Source: Nymphaea colorata (Eukaryota; Streptophyta; Magnoliopsida; Nymphaeales; Nymphaeaceae). Taken from it: DNA of 64,000 nt. Under the pieces are notes generated by a model. It did not search any database. It saw only the letters and a program-made list of their open reading frames with translations, and was not told the DNA's origin. Of this stretch, positions 10,551-21,521 are shown in pieces. Every line of letters begins with the position of its first letter. The stretch's first letter is position 1. The position numbers were made by a program, and so were the translations under genes. Location: contig NC_045140.1 in the NCBI RefSeq assembly GCF_008831285.2, positions 23,764,131 to 23,828,130 on the forward strand, written 5' to 3'.

Positions 10551-13490
10551 TGGTAGGCTGCATCGATATCAACAATAACGACAGTGCACTCTTCAATTTA
10601 GGTGCTGCAGTTCACCACCACTTAAATGCAAAGGTATCACATCCACAAGAATAGAAGAGGCATTTCGTCATGCACTCCTAGAAGCTAGGATAAGTCCAAC
10701 ATTCACAGGTATCCTTCACAACAGATTTAACATTTAACTTTACTTTCATGGCTTTTGGTAATCCTGGCCCTCAGCCAAACCACTTCAGCAAAGGTGTGTA
10801 TCTGAGCTTTGGCAAGTTGAGCTGTAGCAGGTCAAGGGCAATGGAAGGTCGTGTACCGCTGTCCAATGTTTCAGTTCCAAATAAAGATGATAAAAATGAT
10901 TTCCATATTTCAGGGGCAGGAAGTGTAGCCTAGGTTATGTTATTGAAAGACCAGATTGTTTTACTTCTGTTGGCCAACTTAATATAACCTAAGCCAATCT
11001 TTTGTGGTCCAACATGTAGTGAAAAGACTTTCAGTTATCTTTCAGTATAAGGTTGGCTTTTTGCCGACTCCATCTTTTACGTGTTGCCAACAGGATTGAA
11101 ACCAAAGTTGACGATTTTTTTTTTTTACGATTCTTTTCCTACATGAGAGAAATCCTTTGAAGTGATTTTGTCTTTGATCAGATATTCTCATCATTTCCAA
11201 CCATATTTCTGTCATGCACGTGTATTAATCGACAGACTTGCCTCAAGGGCAATAATATGGCCGGTTGGGTGGAGGTTGATTTCAATCCCTGTGGATGTTG
11301 TATCTTTAGGCTATATGCGATAGGGCGCGACACTAAGTAACAGTACCTTTTCTATATTTAGGCCCCGATGTAAACCAAGACCGTGGAGACAAAGGTGACG
11401 GCGTTGTGGGTTTTTGCCTTGGTGTTTTTCCCTCAAGAAAATATTAGAAAAAATGGGCAAATTTTCACATGGTTTGAAAACCTAAGACCCAGCATGCCAT
11501 TTTTAGGCAGGCTTGCCTTGGTGTATTGGGCAATGATATGAAGCCTTCAAATCCATTATTTTTGACCCGTTCGAATCTCGTAGCGCAGTACGGGCTCTCA
11601 CAGTTGCATATCGATTCTTTTGTGTGTTCGAAGAAATCTGCGTCTAAACAGGGTGATTGGTTGGTGTGGTTCTCTACAGGTTTGGGCAAATATCTCGCCT
11701 ATCTGGTTAGGATTAAAAGGAAATTATGGCAGGCTATTGACGATCTTTTGTTCACATTTCTGTCCATCCTTACCTACTCCCCCTCTTCATGCTGCTGAGT
11801 TGGTGAACGGGCACGAGATGCATGAATTTCTTAATCTGGTTGATTAATCAAATTCAAGTTTTTGTGTACTATTTTATTGTCGAAGATCAAGTTGCCAATC
11901 TAAATATCACTAAAAAATTGAACTCTGAAGGATTTTCAGGAAGTGACATGAACTGGTACAAACTTCTTCCTTTAAGATTTTCCGGTGCAGCCTATGATCG
12001 TGCATGCACACAGATAGTGAAATAAGTTTAGATTGGATCCGTAACAGTTTGAATATAAAGCTGACGTCTGTTACAGTAAATCATAATGGGGCACGGATCC
12101 GGTCTAGATTAAGAGTAAAGTTTAACGAACATAAATCCAGATTGACTTTTTTCTCACGAGAACACTCGATCTGGGGGAACTAATAGATATAAGACTTGCA
12201 CGTGAAAAGTAAAGATAATATTGAAGACCGAACCTGGTTCCATCTTAGTGTGAATCCATATCCATATAAACCATAAATGGATCGATACAAATTGAATGAC
12301 ATAACGTGTCGTCTCTACATCAGATCCATTTCAGTCATTGCACCGGCGACGGAAAACTCTTTTAGAGGTCGGGTATTTCATCATCACATATACATTGATC
12401 ACCTATAAAGACGGAAAACCCAATGTTCTATAAATGTGTTTTTAATAATGGACTCATTTCACTCCAAAGAACGCAACGTTCCTTTTTGTAAAGGTCTTCA
12501 CAGAGGACGAACTAAGTTTCGGCCAATTCACGGGACAAAGCTCGTGGGATAATTTGCCTAACCTCATACGGGATTTGGATAAGCGCATTGCTGCTTGCAA
12601 CATTTTCATAATTCATATGCGCTCAACTCTCATTCCATTTGAGGGGAACTTGATGGGACTATAGACACTAACCACAGGAGATATTGAGATCCAATTGTTT
12701 CACTTACCGTCTAACGAAACCCACATATAAAAGCGAATTATTTTGTTGTCATTGGTGAAATAATGTGTAGTAGCGTAGTTGGTTGAGTTGGTGAGCAGGT
12801 GAGATTCTAATCATCAATTCAATTCCTTTGAGTGTTGCTTCTTCAAACTGCAAACAGTGGCATAAGTTGCTGATGAGTTGAAAGGAATAATGGTAAGATC
12901 ATATAGAAGCAGCCTTGAATCCAATGAACAGAAGAAAGAAGAACGGGGCTTTTAACCTACGAATTTCTCTCCACTTTCGTCACAAGAAGGAAAACTTCCA
13001 TGCGTCCAACTTTTAGCCAAGAATGGCCTGGCTGCCCAAGAACAAGTTTCGTAACGATCCTCGTTTGTTTTTATTAGCAAAGTGTTGATCTTTCGCTTAT
13101 ATAAAAAAAAATACCACAGGCGCAAGCACGACTAGGTTTCAGCTACTTTGCTGCTCTATTTCCGTAATAATTTGTCATCGTCACCTTGTTCCCGGGAAAA
13201 TCCTTGCCTCTTATAGCGGAGAAAAGGTTCCCCATCTAAAACTGGCCTCTGTGGGAAAAAACAAAAGAGCCACGAAATCGTAGAGGGCCTGAGGCCAGAG
13301 TGACGTCGACCGCCCAAAAGCGGCGACGGGCTGTGGGTGGGAACTGGGAAGTCGAAGAAGTGGGGTTCCTTCTCCTTGACGCCCTTCTCTTTCTTCCCCT
13401 TTTCTGTCTATCACGATCGGTTCTTTGTAGTTTGTTCCACTATCTTCATTGACCGCTGCTCAATTCTGTCCTGGTTCTGGTTGGATAATT
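10551..13490. other. Intergenic spacer between the TIR element and calcineurin B-like gene
   Basis: Contains pieces that look like old short repeats (for example a GTTCGAATC box near 11572) but no complete tRNA or SINE. The part from about 13,130 is less AT-rich and pyrimidine-rich and is probably the promoter and 5' UTR of the next gene. I found no exon in this stretch. Confidence 0.4.
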
Positions 13491-13514
13491 TCTCTCTCTC
13501 TCTCTCTCTCTCTC
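13491..13514. repeat. CT microsatellite in the 5' region of the calcineurin B-like gene
   Basis: An uninterrupted CT repeat about 130 bases upstream of the start codon. Pyrimidine repeats of this kind are common in plant 5' UTRs and core promoters. Confidence 0.8.
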
Positions 13515-13641
13515 CCCTCCCCCCTCCGTTGTCAAATTTCCCAACTCCCGCACTTTGGGAGTCAAATCACTAGTGGGTTTCTGTCTTACATCCAAAATGA
13601 TTTTGAGTTGCTTTTCTCGGGATTGTGCAGATCTTGGAGGG

Positions 13642-16600
13642 ATGGGGAGCACATCCTCGATGCTTACTCAGTATGACATCGAAGAAGTTCAGGAGTACTG
13701 CCGCAATCTCTGTATGTTCGTCCTGCTTCTATGTTTTGTCTGTTCGTTCTTTCATTGAATTGTGAAACCGTTGATATGTGTGTCGAAATGTATTATTTCT
13801 TTTCGGCGTCTGATACAGTTTCGCAGCAAGAAATTGTTTCGCTTTATCAGAGATTTTGCCAACTTGATAGAAATGCAAAGGGTTTCATCTCAGCAGATGA
13901 ATTTCTCTCCGTTCCGGAGTTTGCTCTTAATCCGCTTTCGCAGGTTCGCTTTCTTGTGCAATTCTTGTAAGTTGTGATTATATTCGCTTTTTTGCTCTTA
14001 CTGGTGTTTTTTTTTCTCTGGTTGTGATTTATGTCGTTATCAGAAAGAGTGGAAAACATCTGTTTTTATATAGATATTGTAGAATTGAATCTGAACATCT
14101 TCTTTTACAAAATTAGAGATTTAATACATATTATTGTATGGTCATTGGTCAGTGATCTCTGTTGTCTAAAATGCAGAGGTTGCTGCGGATGATTGATGGG
14201 TTGAACTTCAAAGATTTCGTTGCATTCTTGTCGTCCTTTAGTTCTCGTGCGAGTCTCCAACAGAAGATCGAGTGTAGGAGTGTTTCTTCCTAAACAAAAG
14301 TTATATTTTTAATGTTATTCATGTTTGTGGCTGCCGTTTTTATCCGTTATACTGCAAGCTTTCCTGTCGCAGTTCTTCATGTGATCTGTGGTACGTTTGG
14401 CTGTGTTTCGCAGTTATCTTCAAAGTTTATGATTCGGACTGTAACGGAAAGGTGACATTTAATGACATATTGGAGGTGTTGAAGGATTTGACTGGAACAT
14501 TCATCTTGGAGCGGCAAAGAGAGGTAAGCTGAATCTGTTATTGCAATCAATTGCAGTTTCTTTGAACTTTACGAGCAAATCAGCGAAAGCAAATGAAAAC
14601 TCATAGGCTTATGCTCATATCCTTGTTTGATGTAGTGAGCGTACGGACTTGAGAACTAAATTTAATAAAGAGGAACCCAATGATCGCCTTATGTGAAAAC
14701 GTTGGCATCAGGTTGCTATTCATGGTTGAAATTCCCTTCACATCACTTTTATACATCAAATTAGAACGGACAACCACTTATTCAAGTTGTTTCAAGGGAC
14801 CAAAGCCTTGAGAGCCAACTGAATGGACTACTACCTTCAACTGCCAGATTGATCATCACATTGCCTTCTACTATCGTTTTGCTTAGATTATGTTGCTAAC
14901 TTCATGAAGAGATCTACTACCACATGGTTGCGACCAGTACCACTTTAGCATGCTATTCAACATAAAAAAAATTTACTTCTTTACTTTCAAAAATAAAAAA
15001 GGAAATTCTATCTATGATATCAGGTTCTTCTGGAATTTAAGCAAAACAGATGAGCAATGGTTTGGAAGGGACTGATTCCACTTCATTGGATGCTATGGGG
15101 CCTGATTGCTAGTAGCTGTAGTGTTAGCTCTTCTCATTGAGAAAGGAGAAGTCGTGTACAACAACCTTAACTGGACACAACCCAGTTCGAGCCTGCTGCA
15201 TGTTTGTTCTTTTCAATTGAAACACTAAATTTTGGAATGCATTATTAGTTATCATAGTACTGGAATTTAATTCTCCGTTTTGGGACCTAATGAATTGCAT
15301 TTTGAAATAAGATTACAAGATGTACAATCTATGTCACACGGGTACGCGTACGATAAGGGTACGGGTACGGGTAGGCGGACACTGCAATTTTCAAAATTTT
15401 AGGATACGCGGACACGACGAATTTTATATTCTAAAAAATTAAAAAGGATAATAAAATAAAAAAAACATTAAATTAATAATTCACTCTTACAATCTCATAA
15501 GTCATAAGAAAGAAAGTCTCAGATTCTCAAACAAAACATTGTTCATCACCAATCTCATAAGTCATAAGAAAGAAAGTCTCAAACAAAACAAAGAATCTCG
15601 AGCTAGTAAAGTGGTTTGGATCGGGTCTGACCCAGACCCGGTCCAAAACGTATCCTGCCATGTCCAAGTGTCGGTATCCAGGTGTCGGAGTGTCGACACC
15701 GGTAGGTGGCCCATTTTGCCGTGTCCATGTGGCATAGTGTACAATGTGATTGTAAAATTCAAAATGCTTGTGAGAAGTGAAAATTATGTGCTTTCTTCAT
15801 TCAATTTCAATCACTAAAATGGAAATCTAAAATTGAAAACATCTTCAAACTTTGATATCATTATTAATAATATGTGGCGCAAGAGAACTATGGTAAAGAA
15901 ATGTGGCACTAAGCATCCCATTTTAGCTCTTTGTTTGAGCCAAATATTATATGCCTATGTATTACTAAAGAGCTGGCCTTATCTGAGGCAATGGACTAAC
16001 TGGTGCTTTTTCTAGGCCACATTTCTGGTCTGTTTCACATCTCTTTTTTTCAACTTGAATTTTGTTTTATTTTTCAATTTCTAGCTTAAATATCCAACTG
16101 TAATTCATGACTTTTTCTCCTCACCTTGTCATGATTGTTTAGCATGTCCTTACTCGTGTGCTGGAGGAAGCTGGCTACTCAAAGGAAACTTCTCTAGGAT
16201 TGGATGATTTTATAAAGGTATCTCATGGCACACAGATTGGTTGTTGAATTTCTATTTCATGTGAAGTTGTGAACTACTACTGTTTGTGGTCCACATATAT
16301 GGTTACTCGTAATATCCCATGAATTTTTGGCCTTTCACCAAGTGGCTGCTTTCTGGGCTGGGGGTGTATGGGGATGACAACTTAACAAGGAAAAGGTATG
16401 ACCATGAAGCTAATGAATAAACACTCGAAATAAGTAAAATTTGTATGCTTTGATATAAAAAAATCATCAATTCTTTTTATACTGTATTTTTGGAAAACAT
16501 GTGCATCCAATTGTGCTATGCTGGTCAAATGCATGTATGCTGAATCTTGTTGGTATAACGGTAGATGGAAACCACAATTAAAAACTAAGAGATTTGAAAT

Positions 16601-19235
16601 GGTTGTTTCACCTGCTGATGTACTGTCTAAGAACCAGATCATGTTGGAGTTGTTCTTAATTCTTAAAGGGCCTACTACATAACTCCTAATATTAAATATT
16701 TTGGTCTTGACATGGCAGTTCTAACTTCTAAGTCCAGACTCCAGGCTTGGTAGTCTTTTATCCACATTTATATCCTGAGCAAACTGTCCTTCTGCAATCT
16801 GAAGTCAAGATTCATGATGTCCAAACTTGGTAAAAGATAGTGCCCATTCTTGTATCTCTAACCACTTGAAGGAGTAAAGAGAGAGGGTGGACTGTTAGAA
16901 ATCTAAGAAACTTAACATGCTAGTGGTGCTTGTGGCTTCTAGAAACAGTCTGAACCAGGTGCAATAGCTTGTACATGGAGAAAGCATATTATACCATGAA
17001 CTCTGGTAGTGAGCTATTCTTAAGCACTACCATGAAATGAAATGAAATATTTGAAGGGAGGGTGGACAGAGAGTGTGATTCGATGAAAATGTTATGCGTC
17101 AGTGATATTGTAAGAATGCATGTTTAATATTTAAGCTCTAGAAAAACCTGCACAAGTATGCAGGTGACATCTATATGTTCCAGAATTAAAATAAGGAATG
17201 AAGTGGACATGTTCTTTGTTAAATAAGCAAATGCCAGATGCACTTATAGTTTCAGATACAAATACAATCTACAGGACCAAAAACCTATATGTTGATATTA
17301 TATAAAACTTTTTCTTCGTTTAGATCATATCTCATAAATTTATAGACCTGCCATCTTATAAATTAGAATAGAATATGCATGATATGTTGGTTCTGAGGGT
17401 TTTGGGTTTATACAATCCATCCAGTGGTTAAATTTTCGAAAAGATGAATGTAAATAAAGGTAGAAATTCCATACTTCCTGGTATGGGTCACAAGACCATA
17501 TATATATATATATATGAAAATTGAAATCAGCCAGCTGCTGAGTGTTGCCAGATGATTTTTTTTTTTAAATCCATGACCAAAAATTTGAAAAACCACGCTG
17601 AAAAAGCCTTGAAAAACCGTGGCCTGACAAAAACTGTTGCTAATGCACGTATTGCATCAGTTTTACCAATGAATTTAAAAGGAAAAAAATCCCGCAACAC
17701 TCAACAGCTGGCATATAATGATGTCCATGGCCAATATCAGTCCTGATGGGAGTGGGTTCAACCAGTCCGAAAACTTAGACTGATTTTTTTACTGTTCTTT
17801 TCTCACACTCTCACCTACTTTTTCTCTTTCTTTTTTCTTGAACTTTTCATTTTCATAACCATGATAACATCCTCTCTACTCTAGGATTGGTGGATCTTGA
17901 GGAGGGAGAAGACATATGTATGTGTGTATAAATGGCATCTGCTTAATACCACCTAGATGCATTCAACATAGAGAATGCAGTTCGGTCCTTTTTTTCCCTT
18001 TCAATATCAAAGTATGATTTTTGCGTTATGAACTTTTGAGTTTTGATACAGTGTGAATAGTTGATCTTTGTAGTTCTTGATAAACTACATGATTAAAACA
18101 TGTCCACACACATGGTCTCTACTAAGTGGATACGGGTGCATTTGGTGCATCATCAGCGTTAAACATGTGCAAGCATGTGTTATGCATTGGTCTAGTGCCC
18201 AAGGGAATCAGTCGATTTGTGTGGTCAAGCCATGATTACCTAGGTTGTGAACTGCTCAAGTCAATTCCTCAGTATACTATATGACATTCTAACTCCAACA
18301 AATGGTAAATCTACTTCTTGACTTCCAAGTGTTCTTCTTGTGGTGACTGATTTAGAGCTCACATTTATTTAATATAATCTGTGCTAGATGCTACTCCATG
18401 TGGGGGTGCTCAAAAGCCGATTTGGAGCATGCTCGTGCTTAACTCAAGTTGAAGGCCTGGGCTTGAACTCAACTTGGCTCAGTCTAAGAAAGCTCGAGCT
18501 AACTTCGATCAAGCTTGAGCTGAGAGCACATGGCTCAAGTTTGGCCTTGCTTAGCCAAGTCCATATAAGTATATAAGTCCCAACTCCCAACTGTTGTTTT
18601 TGTGATAACAGTGTGAATGACCATATATGTATGCATATTAAACGACCTTACTCGAACCTAAATGCCAACTTTGCCTGTATTGAACTTGTTAAAAAAAGAT
18701 GAGTTTAATGTTTTATTCAAACTTGGCCTGTTTAATAAACAGGTCGATCTTGACCCGTTGTGCCCCCTTATCTCCATGTAGTGGCTTTTTTTTTTTCTCC
18801 ATGAGACACATGCACAAGCATGCACTTGCACTTGCATTCACAGGCACTGGAGTTCTTGTGTGAATTCTTGGCTCTCAAGTCCTAGATGTTGCACGCTTAT
18901 GCTTTAAGTTGATACATCACTGTTCTTACTGTCTCTCTAGTATTGATGGGCTAATATGTAGTCAACTCTAATGAAGTTTTTATGTGGGATTGGAATTGAA
19001 ATGCGGCTGAAATGCTAAGAATCTCTAGTGCGTACATTCTATTGGTTTTCTAAAGCTCATAACAAATTCCGTTTCTAGATTCTTCTACATCTTCAAGTGG
19101 CTATTGTCTGGACGTAAATGCTAATCTCCAACTTGTTGGTTTTCAGTAATGGTCATTGATGATGGCTGTGTTGGGTTCTTTCAGATTCTTAGCAAATCTG
19201 GCCTAAAGATGGAGGTTGAGGTCCCTGTGGACTAG
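13642..19235 (+). CDS. Calcineurin B subunit-like EF-hand calcium-binding protein (complete, six exons)
   Basis: Exons 13642-13711, 13819-13943, 14177-14273, 14414-14523, 16143-16217 and 19185-19235 join in phase to 175 residues, the length of the Arabidopsis homologue. The start MGSTSS fits an N-myristoylation signal (Gly2, Ser6). EF1 is near residues 39-50 (DRNAKGFISADE) and EF3 near 103-114 (DSDCNGKVTFND). In the EF2 position the loop is missing and only IDGLNFKDFVAFL remains, as in other plant members. EF4 is degenerate, so probably two sites bind calcium. Plants lack a classical calcineurin A, so the partner is unclear. An ATG 45 bases upstream is in frame but precedes a good acceptor (TGTGCAG), suggesting a 5' UTR intron. 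Introns 4 and 5 (1.6 and 3.0 kb) carry three small repeats. Confidence 0.93.
15329..15737. mobile_element. hAT-like non-autonomous element with 8-bp target duplication, in intron 4
   Basis: The left end reads CTATGTCACACGGGTACG and the reverse complement of the right end reads CTATGCCACATGGACACG. Both ends are flanked by the same 8 bases, TGTACAAT, at 15321-15328 and 15738-15745. An 8-bp duplication is the hallmark of hAT transposition. The 409-bp body has GGGTACG-type subterminal repeats at the left and GTGTCG-type repeats at the right, with an AT-rich middle holding a 60-bp tandem duplication (15490-15581). There is no coding capacity. Confidence 0.75.
15490..15581. repeat. 60-bp-period direct repeat inside the hAT-like element
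   Basis: A 32-base unit beginning CAATCTCATAAGTCATAAG occurs at 15490 and again, identical, at 15550. It is a local duplication within the element body. Confidence 0.85.
17530..17712. repeat. 183-bp inverted-repeat element (MITE-like) in intron 5
   Basis: The left arm GCCAGCTGCTGAGTGTTGC (17530-17548) matches the reverse complement of 17694-17712 with one mismatch in 19. The interior is AT-rich with repeated GAAAAACC pieces. No target duplication was found. Size and structure fit a short MITE, or an inserted hairpin of unknown family. Confidence 0.6.
18402..18771. mobile_element. Small hAT-like element in intron 5
   Basis: The left end opens GGGGGTGCTCAA and the reverse complement of the right end contains GGGGGCACAACGGG four bases in. 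The same 8 bases, CTCCATGT, stand at 18394-18401 and 18772-18779, as expected of a hAT target duplication. The body has many GCTCGAGCT/AAGCTTGAGCT-like motifs, familiar from plant repeats. Coding capacity is absent. Ends are less neat than in the intron 4 element. Confidence 0.5.
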
Positions 19236-21521
19236 GTGTAAACAGGAGCATGGCTGTTGGTACTTCGGATTACACATATTTCTTGGGTTGCTCGATCATT
19301 TTCTTGAAGATTAAGTGTTTTCAGGTAGCAAATCTTTCATGCTTTTGCTTTTTTGGATGTCTCCATCATGGTATGGAAGGGAGGGAATTCCTTGCATGTA
19401 AATTCAAAAGTTGTTTGTCTGCGTTCTGTTGGTTTCTTTCATTTTACCTTGAACAGAAAAAAATTATTATAATGTGCAATCTTCGAGTGCTTCCTCACAA
19501 ATATCCCGTGAACAAACCCTTGTTATTTATGTTAAGGCTTCCTTTTCTATAAGCTGCTAGTGTTAGGCCGAAATAATGTCAAGGTATGCACTCCGGCTGC
19601 AGAATCTTTGATCTCCCTTAGCTTAGAGTGATCCACCAAGTACATGTGTTCTTATTTTTCTAGCGCAGGATTTTTCTTAAGAAGCTTGACTCCTTTGTGT
19701 AACAAGCTTCAAAGGTTGCTGAGGACTGTGTGCAGGACTTGAGGCCTTGACGAAGGCTTTTGAGTTCAATTAGACACCAAGGTGCAATCAGTTTCACCTT
19801 ACTATGTTTCCCAGCCATGAGAGCCCTTCATCTGGTTGGTGGTGCACAGGGTTTGCCTTTTTATTTTGTTCTCTCTTTATGGTTACACTGAACCGTTGAC
19901 ACTTTAGGTTGCTGAGGAGAAACGAGGTTTAGTGCCTTTGAGGTACTAACGAGGCGCAGGCACCCATAAAAGCTTAAGGATCAATCGCGTCCAACGGTAG
20001 CTAAAGTAGGAGGGCCTATGATGACTGGATCAAAGAACTTGTTGTGAACGGACAGTTGTCCCCAATGCTCATTGCAGCAATCCGAGCTTCCTTGAATTAA
20101 CTATGAACCAGAGTTGTTTTATTGTTGTTATTATTATATTATCATTGCTATAGCTACTACTATTACTCTAATTAATTACTGTAGCAACTTTTAAGAGCCA
20201 AAACACTTTTAGTCTGCCTCCACAGGAGCGTCCACCCTGAGCTGAGGTATTCATCTCGACAACTTCAACTCCTTTTTAGCAGGCCACCAACTTTCGATTA
20301 TGGTGGTTATTTTTATCCCTATCGACCTGAGTCACGTAAATTTCAAATAGCTGGAATAGTTGACTTGAAATCAGACCTAGAACGGAATCTTTGTTGGGAC
20401 GTTATTCCCTTGCTAGGGGCTGTGTGTGTGTGTGTTTCAAAGCACGGAAGCTAGAAATAGGTTCCACGCCTATTACGCACAAAAAAGATGATTAAATGAT
20501 GAAAATTTTGAGTATAAGGTGTTCTTATGATAAATTCAAAATTTGAGCACCACAAATTTTCACTTCACAACATTACGAATGACTAAAATATCTTACTGAG
20601 CTGCAACGATTCTCAAGTGCCAACTTTGAATAGAAATAAAAAGTCAAATGCGTTGAGTAACTTGGACGCATCCAATGCTAAGAAAAAAAAAACAGCTTCG
20701 TTGACCCGAGATAAGCCGATATGGATTTCTAAAAATGCCCAAGATTATTCTAATTGTTCAAGCAATCGAATACAGCTAACACAATTTCCCTTTTTTATTC
20801 TCCAACCAAGATTTAGGGGCAACCTAAACCCACCAACCTGGCTTGATGATCCTATTGGTTAATGCCGCATCATTGTAATTTCCCGACGCAATTGACACAC
20901 GGTCAGACCCTCTTCGGTGTGTCGGATTTTCGCTTACAGTCTTCGCTTCAATGAGTTTCTGATAATGGCAATTTGCACTGGAAATTCACCTAGACCGGAA
21001 AATTCACCTAAACAAAGTAACATTGAAAACAAAGCAGCTCAACAATTAGAACGTACCTGGAAACCACGTAAAGACGAGCGATATTCTTCGAGGGAACTGC
21101 CTAGACTTTATTGTCAGCAGAACCATTCTCGCATTTCAAACCCAAACTCGGTTGAGGATAAATTTACTGCAGCTGCACTTCAAACCATTCTGTCTACTTT
21201 ACAACAAGCATTACAACAGGGGAGGAACAGTAAAAAAAGAAAGTGATATCAGGATGCTTCCGCGCCTCTCTGTCCACGTTCCAGAGCTGTATGACATAAC
21301 CCTTCAATGAATTAGAAGCTACAAAAGTTATCTCGTCGTGCCAACGATTGTTTTTCTCACCAAGCATAGAGGGACGAGGATCAGCTCTTGTCCAACTCAT
21401 GGCTGCTGCTGATTGGGAACACACATGTGCCCATGAATCCTTAGCTTCCTTTACAACATCCATGCAGAAGGCGGCCATTGTCCTCACATTCAGGGAGAGA
21501 TCTCAACCTTTTGATGCTGGC
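19236..21521. other. Intergenic spacer between two convergent genes
   Basis: Holds the 3' UTRs of the calcineurin B-like gene (from the left) and of the S-acyltransferase gene (from the right), with a short GT repeat near 20,424. Small open frames at 20,617-21,246 have Lys/Asn/Ser-rich, unpatterned products and no splice context, so I do not call them genes. Confidence 0.4.

Noticed and set aside
9410-10703. GGATAAGTCCAACATT found on both sides of the TIR element
   Set aside because: The two 16-base copies lie well outside the element ends (9410-9425 and 10688-10703). One such match is expected by chance in a window of this size, so it was not taken as a target duplication.
20617-21246. Two short plus-strand frames near the S-acyltransferase 3' end
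   Set aside because: Asn/Lys/Ser-rich products without recognisable features, probably within 3' untranslated sequence of the opposite gene.
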